Source of the DNA: Nitrospirota bacterium
GTDB lineage: Bacteria > NPL-UPA2 > JAADIA01
NCBI GenBank assembly: GCA_013151555.1
Contig: JAADIA010000064.1
Coordinates: forward strand, 1 to 10,407
Direction of reading: 5' to 3'
DNA length: 10,407 nucleotides
The notes under the pieces were generated by a model. The model saw only the letters and a list, made by a program, of their open reading frames with translations, made no database searches and was not told the DNA's origin. Made by a program: the position numbers and the translations under genes. Below, one piece after another: positions 1-7,636 of the stretch (its first letter is position 1; each line of letters begins with the position of its first letter).

Positions 1-16
1 ACGCAGCCAGGCGTCA

Positions 17-40
17 AAAGAACCGCGTGAATAATCCGGG
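17..40. repeat. Short repeat directly after the korB stop (copy 1)
   Basis: A 24-base stretch that ends against the korB stop codon. It matches 9761-9784 at 21 of 24 positions and shares the core AAAGAACCGCG. In both places the repeat lies just downstream of a minus-strand stop codon: directly adjoining here, and a few bases away at the other copy. The second copy can fold into a small stem-loop (CGGGA/TCCCG), while this copy folds less well. It may be a dispersed intergenic repeat, but two copies in one window do not prove a family. Confidence 0.5.
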
Positions 41-898
41 TTAAGCAAATTCTTCCATCGCCTGAGTTATGTCTATATCCCCAATATCCTGCTCTACGAG
101 AGAAGATTGAGCCAGGGCCGGGAGTTCGTCTTCATAAGTTTTCCGGGACTCCCGATAAAATATTCCTATGGGAATCCTCTCCCCCCATTCCTGCGACCTG
201 GCAAAAGCGCGCTCCCTCTCATCGGGTTTATATCCTTCCTCTTCCAATTTATACACTCTTTTTTTATACCACTGATAGGTATTCACACGATTGAAAGTAA
301 CACAGGGTTGCAAGACATCCACCAGAGAAAACCCCTGGTGCCGGATAGCCTCTTTAAGCAACTCCGTCAGGCCCGGCATATCTCCCGCAAATCCCCGGGC
401 AATAAAGGTAGCTCCCGCAGAAAGAGTCAAAGCAAGAGGATTAATAGCCTCCTCGATTGCTCCCCCCGGAGTAGATTTGGTAACAAAACCTTTCCCCGAA
501 GTAGGTGATGTCTGGCCGGTAGTCAATCCATAAACCATGTTGTTATGGACAATATAAGTTAAGTTGAGGTTGCGACGCACGGCATGGATAAGATGAGCAA
601 TCCCGATACCATAACCGTCCCCATCCCCGGACACGGCAATTACCTGCAGTTTATGATTAGCTAACTTTATCCCCGTAGCTACCGGCAACGTCCGCCCATG
701 GATAGCATGGAAAGCATAAGTGTTAACGAAATTATTCATATTCCCGGAACAGCCGATGCCATAGACCATAGCAATATCTTTGGGAGCCAATTCCAACTCA
801 CTCAAAGCCTTCTTCAAGCTATTCCAAATACTAAAGTTCCCGCATCCCGGACACCAGGTAGGAGAATAAGGAGTATTAAACTCTTCCGGTTTAGCCAT
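41..898 (-). CDS. korB: 2-oxoacid:ferredoxin oxidoreductase, beta subunit (TPP-binding)
   Basis: Thiamine-diphosphate subunit of a CoA-dependent 2-oxoacid:ferredoxin oxidoreductase. With KorA it converts a 2-oxoacid, CoA and oxidised ferredoxin to acyl-CoA, CO2 and reduced ferredoxin in the cytoplasm. At 285 residues it is normal for KorB/OorB-type subunits. Visible motifs are WCPGCGN (C16, C19), GIGCSG (C50), the TPP/Mg motif GDGDG (91-95) ending near N119-N120, YGLTTGQTSPT (123-133) and a fourth cysteine at C199; C16, C19, C50 and C199 are the expected 4Fe-4S ligands. The ATG has a strong ribosome site, GGAGGTG, inside the 14-base gap after hepT. Its partner korA lies upstream, but the mntA-hepT pair separates them, which is unusual. 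The substrate (2-oxoglutarate, pyruvate or a branched-chain oxoacid) cannot be read from sequence, so the kor name is a family-level call. Confidence 0.92.
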   Translation of the reverse strand: MAKPEEFNTPYSPTWCPGCGNFSIWNSLKKALSELELAPKDIAMVYGIGCSGNMNNFVNTYAFHAIHGRTLPVATGIKLANHKLQVIAVSGDGDGYGIGIAHLIHAVRRNLNLTYIVHNNMVYGLTTGQTSPTSGKGFVTKSTPGGAIEEAINPLALTLSAGATFIARGFAGDMPGLTELLKEAIRHQGFSLVDVLQPCVTFNRVNTYQWYKKRVYKLEEEGYKPDERERAFARSQEWGERIPIGIFYRESRKTYEDELPALAQSSLVEQDIGDIDITQAMEEFA

Positions 899-912
899 TT
901 TTCACCTCCAGG

Positions 913-1266
913 TCAACTATTGTCCCCCTCCAAATCTTCCCTGACTTTTAACACCTTGCTTCTTAATTCAAAAAGGTCATCCTTAACAACCTTCCAAGCT
1001 CGTTCTAAGTTTACTCCGAAGTATTCATGGATAAGAATATCTCTCATTCCGGCAATCTTTTTCCAGGGCATTTCCGGATATTTATTCCTAAACTCCTGAG
1101 GAATATTCTTTACAGCCTCACCTATAATTTCCAAGCGTCTTAAAACGGCATCCTGGACCTGAGTATTCTTAAAAAAATCATTCCAAGTAATATCTTTTGT
1201 GTATTCTTCTATCTTAGTAATGCATTCCAACATATCCTCGACATACACCCTCATATCTCTTTTCAC
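913..1266 (-). CDS. hepT: HepT-like toxin (HEPN RNase, DUF86 family)
   Basis: Toxin half of a MntA/HepT type toxin-antitoxin pair. HepT proteins are small all-helical HEPN-domain RNases whose active site is R-x4-H-x-Y. That motif is intact here as RDILIHEY, with R75, H80 and Y82. In studied pairs the MntA partner silences the toxin by adding AMP to the motif tyrosine. The length of 117 residues is typical for the family. The start is GTG and overlaps the mntA stop by four bases (GTGA), with AGGTGA seven bases upstream; an ATG four codons further in is a weaker alternative. Tight coupling to mntA fits co-translation. The pair sits between korA and korB and looks more AT-rich than its neighbours, which suggests it was acquired. 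Substrate RNA and actual toxicity are unknown. Confidence 0.88.
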   Translation of the reverse strand: MKRDMRVYVEDMLECITKIEEYTKDITWNDFFKNTQVQDAVLRRLEIIGEAVKNIPQEFRNKYPEMPWKKIAGMRDILIHEYFGVNLERAWKVVKDDLFELRSKVLKVREDLEGDNS

Positions 1267-1550
1267 AGGATTCTCACCTGCTCTTTCAGGATTCTTTCTC
1301 TAAGAAGAGGCTTGAGCATATTGTACTCCACCAAATCCACTTTATTTCCCAACACTTCCTCAATTTCCAGTTTAATCCCTACGAAATCAAGCAAACTAAT
1401 ATCCTTCCCAATCTCCACCAATATATCAACGTCGCTATTCTCTCTCATCTCTTCTCGAATACATGAACCAAATAACCCGACCTTTTTAACTCCATAATGC
1501 TGTAAAATCGGAAGGACTTTTTTCTTTATCTCTTCAATATATATCCTCAT
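1263..1550 (-). CDS. mntA: MntA-like minimal nucleotidyltransferase antitoxin
   Basis: Antitoxin of the MntA/HepT pair: a minimal nucleotidyltransferase of the DNA-polymerase-beta superfamily, 95 residues. The active-site pattern G-S-x10-D-x-D is complete (G28, S29, D40, D42), with a third acidic residue at D72 in KVDLV. In characterised pairs this enzyme transfers AMP from ATP to the active-site tyrosine of HepT, which blocks its RNase activity. The intact catalytic triad suggests this copy is active. The ATG is preceded by a GAGGTGG ribosome site. The gene begins 56 bases after the korA stop and its own stop overlaps the hepT start. No clear promoter was found in the 56-base gap, so read-through from korA is possible. 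Stand-alone nucleotidyltransferases share the motif, but the adjoining hepT makes the antitoxin call firm. Confidence 0.88.
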   Translation of the reverse strand: MRIYIEEIKKKVLPILQHYGVKKVGLFGSCIREEMRENSDVDILVEIGKDISLLDFVGIKLEIEEVLGNKVDLVEYNMLKPLLRERILKEQVRIL

Positions 1551-1606
1551 ATTACCACCTCAACCTGCTGTTTCATTTTTGTTTTTACCTAAACGCACTA
1601 TATTTC

Positions 1607-3364
1607 TTACTTTTTGTCAGACGCAATTTTTCCCTTCAAGACATCCCCGAGCTCTTCCGGGAAAAACGGGCGGCCGTCGTATTTGAGTACTTTTAGTTTT
1701 ATCTCTATGCCGGTCTTTTCCCTGATTAAACCGGCCAACTGACCCGTCTGGTTGTTCTCCACCACGATAACCTTCCGGGATTTCTCTAATATATCCTCTA
1801 CAAACTCAGAGGGGAAAGGAGAGAGATAGGTTAGTTGAAGGAATTTGGCCTCTACCCCCTCCTCCGATAAGCGTCTCAGGGCCGAGAGGATCGGGCCCTT
1901 GGTCGAACCCCAACCGACAACGGTATCTTGCGCCTCCTTTGGACCATGCAACTTCGGAGGAGGCAATTCTTTTGCCAGGCTCTCCAACTTCCGCATCCTC
2001 TTGTCCATCATCGCCGTTCTCACCCCGGCATCATCCGAAGAAAAACCGTATTCGGTATGCTCATCGCTGTTGGCATTGAAGATTCCCCCTTCCCGGGAAG
2101 GAAAACTCCTTGCCGATACCCCGGAAGGAGTAATTTCATACCTTTTAAAATCTTTCTTCTTGAGCAGTTCCTCCCGGCTGAGCAACAAACCCCGGTCCAC
2201 TTTGACCCGGGAGGCATCCAATTTTTCCACGGCGGTATGACCCTCCGTCAGGTATTTATCAATCAGGAGCATAACCGGCGTCTGATACTTATCGGCAATG
2301 TTGAAAGCTTCCATAGTGAGATAGAAACATTCTTCCACATCCCCGGGAGCAATTACTATGTGAGGGAAGTCCCCCTGGGAAGCACTGAGGAGAAATTTCA
2401 AATCTCCCTGTCCCGTCCAGGTAGGCAAACCCGTGGAGGGACCAGGCCGTTGAGCTTCCACGATAACCAGAGGCGTCTCCACGCAGGCAGCCAGCCCCAA
2501 ACCTTCCACCATGAGAGAAAAACCTCCCCCCGAGGTAGCTACTATGGCCCGCACTCCTGCAAAAGAAGCTCCGGCAGCCATATTGATGACGGCAATTTCA
2601 TCTTCAGCATGCTTGACCACTAAATTAAATTTCTCCTCCTGAGAAGCTAAATAATGGAGGACACCCGAGGCCGGAGTCATAGGATAGGCGGCACAGAATT
2701 TACAGCCTGCCTTTATGGCTCCTAAACTCACAGCTTCGCTGCCGTTCAAAAGCAATCTTTTCGAAGAAGAGATTTTTTTTAATTTATGCTTGAAATCATC
2801 AGGGAAATTCCGGCGCACGTAATTAAAACCTGCCCGGGCCACAGCTATATTTATTTTGATAACTTCTTCGCCTTTTTTCTTGAAGGTATCCTCGAGAATT
2901 TCCGCCAGGGTATCCAGGTCATAACCCACAATAGCTAAAGAAGCGCCCAGGGTAACAGTGTTCCGCATCAACTTCTCTCCCCCGGCTTCCCGGGCCAACT
3001 TAGCTAAGGCCAGGGGATAAAGTTTAATCTCTTGAGAAGAAAACTCCTCCGGGGATAACTCTATCTCTTCTTCGTCATAAAGGATCGCTGCTCCGGGAGT
3101 GAGCGTATCTTTATGCCTCTCGATAGTATCCTTATTAAGAGCCACCAGAAGGTCAAGGGATTTCTCCAGGGAGAAGAGCTCCTTACCGCTTACGGTTACA
3201 TGATAGCTGTTATGTCCTCCCCTGATCAGCGAAGGATATTCCACATAATCAAAGACATAAAACCCCGACCGGGAGAAAATGCGGGAAAAGACCTGCCCGG
3301 TAACCATTATTCCGTAACCCGCTTCTCCCCCTATTTTCCAGTTCAACTTATTTTTTGCTTCCAT
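1607..3364 (-). CDS. korA: 2-oxoacid:ferredoxin oxidoreductase, fused gamma-alpha subunit
   Basis: Alpha subunit with the gamma domain fused at its N-terminus, partner of KorB. The gamma domain comes first, with KIGGEAGYGIMVTGQ and EYPSLIRGGHNSYHV within roughly the first 55 residues. The pyrimidine-binding alpha part follows from about residue 205, with AYPMTPAS in place of the more usual GYPITPSS, then EDEIAVINMAAGASFAG and EAQRPGPSTGLPTWTGQGD. The C-terminal domain is complete. I chose the ATG at 3362-3364 (585 residues) because GGGAG lies eight bases before it. The upstream in-frame ATG at 3385 (592 residues) has no convincing ribosome site. No separate ferredoxin-like (KorD) gene is present, as is usual for the two-gene type. 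KorB, which completes the enzyme, is displaced by the toxin-antitoxin pair. Confidence 0.92.
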   Translation of the reverse strand: MEAKNKLNWKIGGEAGYGIMVTGQVFSRIFSRSGFYVFDYVEYPSLIRGGHNSYHVTVSGKELFSLEKSLDLLVALNKDTIERHKDTLTPGAAILYDEEEIELSPEEFSSQEIKLYPLALAKLAREAGGEKLMRNTVTLGASLAIVGYDLDTLAEILEDTFKKKGEEVIKINIAVARAGFNYVRRNFPDDFKHKLKKISSSKRLLLNGSEAVSLGAIKAGCKFCAAYPMTPASGVLHYLASQEEKFNLVVKHAEDEIAVINMAAGASFAGVRAIVATSGGGFSLMVEGLGLAACVETPLVIVEAQRPGPSTGLPTWTGQGDLKFLLSASQGDFPHIVIAPGDVEECFYLTMEAFNIADKYQTPVMLLIDKYLTEGHTAVEKLDASRVKVDRGLLLSREELLKKKDFKRYEITPSGVSARSFPSREGGIFNANSDEHTEYGFSSDDAGVRTAMMDKRMRKLESLAKELPPPKLHGPKEAQDTVVGWGSTKGPILSALRRLSEEGVEAKFLQLTYLSPFPSEFVEDILEKSRKVIVVENNQTGQLAGLIREKTGIEIKLKVLKYDGRPFFPEELGDVLKGKIASDKK

Positions 3365-3372
3365 ATCCAAGA

Positions 3373-3377
3373 CTCCC
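3373..3377 (-). promoter_or_regulatory. Ribosome binding site deciding the korA start
   Basis: GGGAG on the minus strand, eight bases before the ATG at 3362-3364. The upstream ATG at 3383-3385 has only GGTGG directly abutting it, too close to act as a ribosome site, so the shorter korA start is preferred. Confidence 0.6.
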
Positions 3378-3473
3378 AATCTCATCCACCGCTATCTTGA
3401 TAGTAAGAAAGCCTTCCCACCCCGTTGCTATTATGATAACCCATCGGCTCTCTTTCAACAAGAGATTTTATCC

Positions 3474-4946
3474 TTACAGGATAAACCGTTCCTTCTTCTG
3501 CAAAGGATGATTTATAATCTCTTTTTCTATCGCTTCAGAGACACCCGGCTTATGCAACTTATAATACATATAATTTTTATATCCTTCTACCCCGGGCTGG
3601 TCAAAAGCATTAACCTTCAACAATTCACCCTCAAAGGCGGTTGCCATTTCAAAGAAAAAGAGAAGTTCACCCCAGCTGAAGGGCGTAATTTCCGGCATGA
3701 CTATGGTACAATTCGGCCTCTTCTCTCTCCCCAGGGCCCATTCGGTTGCTTCCTGAGCCAACTTGAGCAATTCCGAGTATTTCTTGTCCGATAAAAATCC
3801 GGCAAAAGGGGGGATACTTAGATCCTCTTTAAAGTTCTCCACGCGGATAAAGGTAATCGTCTTATTGTTTTCCCCTTCGGCATTATTTTGATGTATGGAA
3901 TGAAGATCGTTCGTCCCTCTACAAGCCACCGGCGTTCTGCCAATGTTGACAATCCGCTTTTTGTCCATCTCCCAGTTTTCCAACCCCTCGGCAGAGACGG
4001 TTATCTTCCTTGCATATTTCTTGCCCAGGCTTTCCGCCAGAAGCTGAGAATACCAGTCAGCGGTCGATTTTAGGGTTTCGGAGAAAGGCATCATAACCGC
4101 AATAGATTTACCTTTCTTTCTATAAAGTATCGTCTGCAACACCGCATACAAATAAGCGGGGTTTCTGCTCAAGGATTCCTCCCGGCACCGTTCTGCCATA
4201 GCCTTTGCGCCCTCGAGCACTTCTGCTATCTTCACCCCGATGATTGCTAAATGCAGCAGCCCCATATTCAGTTCAGAATATCTGCCCCCTACCCCCCTGA
4301 GAAGAGGCAGGTCGCGAAACCTTGCTTCGTCCTTCTTTCTTTCCTCATCTACAATCTTGCGCAGAGTCCCCGACTCCGGATCGGTTACGGCAAATATCTG
4401 CCGGCCGTATTCTTCTCCCACTCCCCTCTTCAACCACTGCTTGACCAACTCAAAAGAAGCTCTTGTTTCCGTAGTCTCTCCGGACTTGGATATCACGATT
4501 ACAAAAGTCTTCTCCGGCTCTAAATTCTTAAACAAGGCCGTCAAGGTTCCCGGGTCCAGGTTATTCCCCTCAAAGTAAATTCTCGGTCGTCCTTCTCTCA
4601 AGGGAGCGAATTCATTATAATAGGGCGGGGCAAGCGCTTCCTGAGCTGCTTTCAGACCTAAGTACGAGCCGCCGATTCCCAGGGAGATAACATTTTCATA
4701 TTCCCGGGCTATCTCCTCCCCGAGGGCCTGAATTCTCTCCACCGTATCGCTATCCTGAAAAGGAAGCTGTGTCCATTCAAGGCCAAGATTTACCCGGTCC
4801 CCGGGACTATCCAGCAACTGCCCGAGGTGCCGATGGGCTTCCCGTACCGCGGGAGCCATCTCCTCCAACTCTTTTTCCGTAACCCCATCTTTTTCGCCCA
4901 CATTGAAATCAAGCATATTATTAAAATCAAACTTTAGGGGGGACAT
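3474..4946 (-). CDS. pgi: Glucose-6-phosphate isomerase
   Basis: Interconverts glucose 6-phosphate and fructose 6-phosphate in the cytoplasm. The 490 residues form two SIS domains. Visible motifs are ISLGIGGSYLG (87-97), the phosphate-binding loop SKSGETTET (153-161), GVGGRYSELN (218-227) with the GGR core, AESLGKK with the expected catalytic glutamate at E305, GTNDLHS with the ring-opening histidine at H349, and FDQPGVEGYK with the conserved lysine K457. Most family members have glutamine in GTxDQHS; here it is leucine (L348), a mild oddity beside an intact histidine. The ATG has GAGGAG a few bases upstream. It lies 74 bases after pgl. In this cluster it would return fructose 6-phosphate from the transaldolase/transketolase steps to Zwf, letting the oxidative branch cycle, as well as serving glycolysis. 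Confidence 0.95.
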   Translation of the reverse strand: MSPLKFDFNNMLDFNVGEKDGVTEKELEEMAPAVREAHRHLGQLLDSPGDRVNLGLEWTQLPFQDSDTVERIQALGEEIAREYENVISLGIGGSYLGLKAAQEALAPPYYNEFAPLREGRPRIYFEGNNLDPGTLTALFKNLEPEKTFVIVISKSGETTETRASFELVKQWLKRGVGEEYGRQIFAVTDPESGTLRKIVDEERKKDEARFRDLPLLRGVGGRYSELNMGLLHLAIIGVKIAEVLEGAKAMAERCREESLSRNPAYLYAVLQTILYRKKGKSIAVMMPFSETLKSTADWYSQLLAESLGKKYARKITVSAEGLENWEMDKKRIVNIGRTPVACRGTNDLHSIHQNNAEGENNKTITFIRVENFKEDLSIPPFAGFLSDKKYSELLKLAQEATEWALGREKRPNCTIVMPEITPFSWGELLFFFEMATAFEGELLKVNAFDQPGVEGYKNYMYYKLHKPGVSEAIEKEIINHPLQKKERFIL

Positions 4947-5020
4947 ATCCTGCTCCTCTTCTCTCCTGGAATAAGTAAAATTTGCAACCCACGGGATTAT
5001 TTAAAGCCTCTCCGGTAAAG

Positions 5021-5788
5021 CTAACCCTCCGGCTCTCGCCGGAGAACTTCCTCGCCCAATAAAAGTGAACTCGCTTCCTCATCTACCATGAACAACAACT
5101 CTCCCTTTTCCGGCACAACCATAGCTGCCGGCAAGCGGCTATTCTTTTCTTCTATCACCTTCTTAAAAACTCCGGCCGCATTTCCGCCGGCAACCAAAAA
5201 GATAATCTTTCCTGCCTTATTGATTACCGGCAAAGTAAGGCTTATCCGTCTATGCTTTAACGTGCCCAGCTCCGTCTCTATCGCCAGACGTTTGTTTTCA
5301 ACCAGGGCAGGAGTCCCGGGAAACAAAGACGCCGTATGACCGTCTTCTCCTATCCCCAGCATTACCAGGTCAAATACCGGGAACTCTCCCTCTCTCAGTT
5401 GAAAGAACGTTTTCAACTCTTTCTCATATTGCTCCGCCGCCGCCCGGGGTGTCTCTTTCCCGGTCGGGATAGGATGAACATTTGCTGCGGGAATTTCGAC
5501 CTGGTGCAAAAACTCATCTCTTATCATGCCATAGTTGCTTTCCGCATCATCAAAAGGGACAAAGCGTTCATCTACTAAAAAAATATGGGTCTTATCCCAG
5601 GGTAAATCACTTTTACAGGCAGCAAGTTTTCGATAGAAACCTACCGGCGCCTTTCCTCCCGAAACGGCAACAGTAAAACAGTCCCTATCCTTTATCGCCC
5701 TCCCGGAAATCTCCCGCCACTTTCCCAGGACAGAATCCGCAAGCTTATCCCTGTTCTCAAAGATTAAAATCTCTCTCTTATTGGCCAT
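5021..5788 (-). CDS. pgl: 6-phosphogluconolactonase (DevB/SOL family)
   Basis: Hydrolyses 6-phosphoglucono-delta-lactone, the Zwf product, to 6-phosphogluconate. The 255 residues are typical of the DevB/SOL type and unlike the beta-propeller YbhE type. Motifs in order are VSGGKAP (42-48), DERFVPFDDAESNYGMI (73-89), the active-site segment LGIGEDGHTASLFPG (144-158) with H151, and LPAAMVVPEKGELLFMVDEEA near the C-terminus. It sits directly after zwf in transcription order, as expected for sequential steps. The start is the only methionine before residue 88, but no good Shine-Dalgarno is visible before it; the upstream bases are T-rich on the coding strand. The repeat-filled 140-base gap to zwf lies just upstream, so expression may depend on read-through or on structure in that spacer. 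Confidence 0.94.
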   Translation of the reverse strand: MANKREILIFENRDKLADSVLGKWREISGRAIKDRDCFTVAVSGGKAPVGFYRKLAACKSDLPWDKTHIFLVDERFVPFDDAESNYGMIRDEFLHQVEIPAANVHPIPTGKETPRAAAEQYEKELKTFFQLREGEFPVFDLVMLGIGEDGHTASLFPGTPALVENKRLAIETELGTLKHRRISLTLPVINKAGKIIFLVAGGNAAGVFKKVIEEKNSRLPAAMVVPEKGELLFMVDEEASSLLLGEEVLRREPEG

Positions 5789-5808
5789 ATGAACAAAACC
5801 AAAAACCT

Positions 5809-5900
5809 ATAACCACAGATTACACAGATTATCACAAGATTTTTCTTTTTTTATTCTTTATTACTTTCTCGTGTTAATCTCGTGGAATCTTGTGGTTTAT
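5809..5900. repeat. Imperfect fold-back repeat between zwf and pgl
   Basis: The left arm (about 5809-5841) begins ATAACCACAGATTACACAG. The right arm (about 5867-5900), read in reverse complement, begins ATAAACCACAAGATTCCACG. The arms pair imperfectly around a T-rich centre of about 25 bases. Inside each arm an approximately ten-base unit (variants of CACAGATTA) recurs. Similar CACAGATTA-type intergenic sequences are, to my recollection, common in many environmental bacterial genomes, but a search is needed to place this one. Related bases occur on the other side of zwf near 7573-7600. Confidence 0.6.
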
Positions 5901-5928
5901 GCTTTATACTTCAAGAAAAAGCTCAAAA

Positions 5929-7488
5929 TCACCAGGTGCGCCATTGATAGTTGTCTCCCGCCATCAAATCATCTGCCGCTTTCGGGCCCCAGGTGCCGGC
6001 GGCATAATTAGGAAAATCGGGCGGGTCTGTATTCTCCCATCGCTCCGTAATAGGATCAATTACCGACCACATCGCCTCGACTCCATCCTGGCGGGCAAAA
6101 AGAGTCAAGTCCCCCTTCATACAGTCTATGAGTAACCGATAATAAGCCAGATAGCTCTTCTTTATATCAAACGTTTTATCATAATTAAAATCCATATTTA
6201 CCATATAAGGTTGATTCCCCATGCCGGGATGCTTCACCGTTAACCGCAAGTATATCTCTTCCTGAGGCTGAACCCCGAAAGCAAGAAGGTTGGGTTCCAA
6301 TACATCACAAGGTCGGCCAAAGAGTTTCAGCGGCGGTTGTTTAAACTGCACACAAATTTCCGTAATCCGTTTAGGTAAACGTTTCCCCGCACGCACGTAA
6401 AAAGGCACCCCGGCCCAACGCCAGTTATCTACATACAACTTGGCGGCAATAAAAGTTGGTGTCTTAGAATCAACCGCCACGTTTTTCTCCTCCCGGTAAC
6501 CCGGAACCTCTTTATCTTGCATTCTGCCCGGACCATATTGCCCCCGCACCGTGAATTTATCAATATGCGTTTCATCGAGAGGACGAATGGTCCGAAAGAC
6601 CTTTACCTTTTCATCACGGATCAAGTCTGCCTCAAACCCTACCGGCGGCTCCATCGCTACCAGGGCTACGAGTTGCATCATGTGATTCTGCACAATATCC
6701 CTGACCACCCCGGCCTGTTCATAAAAAGCCCCTCGATGTTCCACCCCTAAATCTTCAGCTACGGTAATCTGCACATGATCGATATACCGCCGGTTCCAGA
6801 GAGGCTCAAAAATGCTGTTAGCAAAACGGAAAAAGATAATATTCTGAACCGTCTCCTTACCTAAGTAATGGTCTATACGATATATTTGTTCTTCATCAAA
6901 ACCCTTTAAAATCAATTGGTTTAATTTTATGGCTGAGGGCCTATCCCTGCCGAAGGGTTTTTCCACAATCACCTTGGTCCTAAACTCGCCCTTACAGAGA
7001 TTATACTGAGTAATATTTTCGACAATAACCGGCGCCAACTTAGGAGGAACCGCCAGGTAAAAGATTATCGCTCTTCTCTCCGGCTCCGACCCAACCGCAA
7101 GCTCATCAAGCCGATGGCAAAGTCTCTCACACTCAGACCCCCGAGTTAAATCTGCCGAGAGATAGAACAGGTGCCGGCTGAATTTATCCCAGTCATTTTC
7201 ATTAAAGGAGCGGGGAGAAAACTCTTCGATTGCTTCCCGGGAAAATTCGCGGTATCCTTCATCCGTCGTTTCCGGCAAACCGAACCCCAATATCGAAAAT
7301 TCCTCCGGGAGCTTTCCGTCCTGACAAAGATGATATAAGGTAGGCAGAATTTTTCTTCTGCTTAAATCCCCCCTGCCGCCAAAGATGACCATAGTAAAAG
7401 GTTCTATATTAAAGTCATCCAGAGGAGCATCACAGGCTTTTAAGAATTTGCTATCTACTACGGAATGGTCGTGGTTTTTTTGCTCCAT
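5929..7488 (-). CDS. zwf: Glucose-6-phosphate 1-dehydrogenase
   Basis: First enzyme of the oxidative pentose phosphate pathway: oxidises glucose 6-phosphate to 6-phosphogluconolactone with NAD(P)+. The 519 residues are slightly long because of an N-terminal tail of about 30 residues. The Rossmann fingerprint is [14 protein letters not shown] (36-49), a variant of the common GASGDLA or GGTGDLA. It is followed by VEKPFG (175-180), the substrate-binding signature RIDHYLGKE (204-212, H207) and QNH with the expected catalytic base H269, which lies 62 residues after H207 as in the Leuconostoc enzyme (H178/H240). The C-terminal dimer domain is complete. The ATG has an excellent GGGAGGAG ribosome site. 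Cofactor preference cannot be decided safely from the fingerprint. The gene has repeat-rich spacers of 140 to 150 bases on both sides, unlike the tighter gnd-tal junction. Confidence 0.96.
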   Translation of the reverse strand: MEQKNHDHSVVDSKFLKACDAPLDDFNIEPFTMVIFGGRGDLSRRKILPTLYHLCQDGKLPEEFSILGFGLPETTDEGYREFSREAIEEFSPRSFNENDWDKFSRHLFYLSADLTRGSECERLCHRLDELAVGSEPERRAIIFYLAVPPKLAPVIVENITQYNLCKGEFRTKVIVEKPFGRDRPSAIKLNQLILKGFDEEQIYRIDHYLGKETVQNIIFFRFANSIFEPLWNRRYIDHVQITVAEDLGVEHRGAFYEQAGVVRDIVQNHMMQLVALVAMEPPVGFEADLIRDEKVKVFRTIRPLDETHIDKFTVRGQYGPGRMQDKEVPGYREEKNVAVDSKTPTFIAAKLYVDNWRWAGVPFYVRAGKRLPKRITEICVQFKQPPLKLFGRPCDVLEPNLLAFGVQPQEEIYLRLTVKHPGMGNQPYMVNMDFNYDKTFDIKKSYLAYYRLLIDCMKGDLTLFARQDGVEAMWSVIDPITERWENTDPPDFPNYAAGTWGPKAADDLMAGDNYQWRTW

Positions 7489-7517
7489 GGGCTCCTCCCT
7501 TATCGGGACTTTTTAAA

Positions 7518-7629
7518 TTAGACAGGATTCACAAGATTAGCTGGATTTTTGGGAATCCTTTTCAAAAATATTTACCACAGAGATACAAAGGACACGAAAG
7601 AACCTGTACATCCTGTTAATCCTGCCTGT
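7518..7629. repeat. Imperfect fold-back repeat between tal and zwf
   Basis: The left arm (about 7518-7548) carries GACAGGATTCACAAGATTA. The right arm (about 7600-7629), read in reverse complement, carries GGCAGGATTAACAGGATGTA. They pair imperfectly and are built from a recurring unit of about ten bases (CAGGATTAA and variants). The centre holds ACCACAGAGATACAAAGGA (about 7574-7592), which resembles ACCACAGATTACACAGATT at 5812-5830 on the other side of zwf, in the same orientation. No transposase or coding frame is associated with it. Confidence 0.6.
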
Positions 7630-7636
7630 TTTTGAA

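Noticed and set aside
1547-1576. Nine-codon minus-strand leader frame (MKQQVEVVI) whose TGA overlaps the mntA ATG
   Set aside because: The stop-start overlap is neat, but its ribosome site is weak and such a short frame arises easily by chance. The mntA ATG already has its own GAGGTGG site.
913-1606. The mntA-hepT block as a transposon or other mobile element with defined ends
   Set aside because: No transposase, no terminal inverted repeats and no clear target duplication are visible. Only composition and position hint at acquisition.
1928-2623. Long plus-strand open frame of 231 codons, and many other plus-strand frames across the window
   Set aside because: It lies wholly antisense to korA, whose domains are unmistakable. 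Its translation resembles no family I know and it has no suitable start context. The other plus-strand frames are likewise shadows of the minus-strand genes.
3449-3465. Small stem TCTCTT/AAGAGA after the pgi stop, considered as a terminator
   Set aside because: The stem is only six base pairs and is not followed by a T-run on the coding strand.
5027-5044. Perfect 7-bp hairpin CTCCGGC/GCCGGAG at the end of pgl, considered as a terminator
   Set aside because: It lies inside the last codons of pgl and no T-run follows. It can be explained by local coding sequence.
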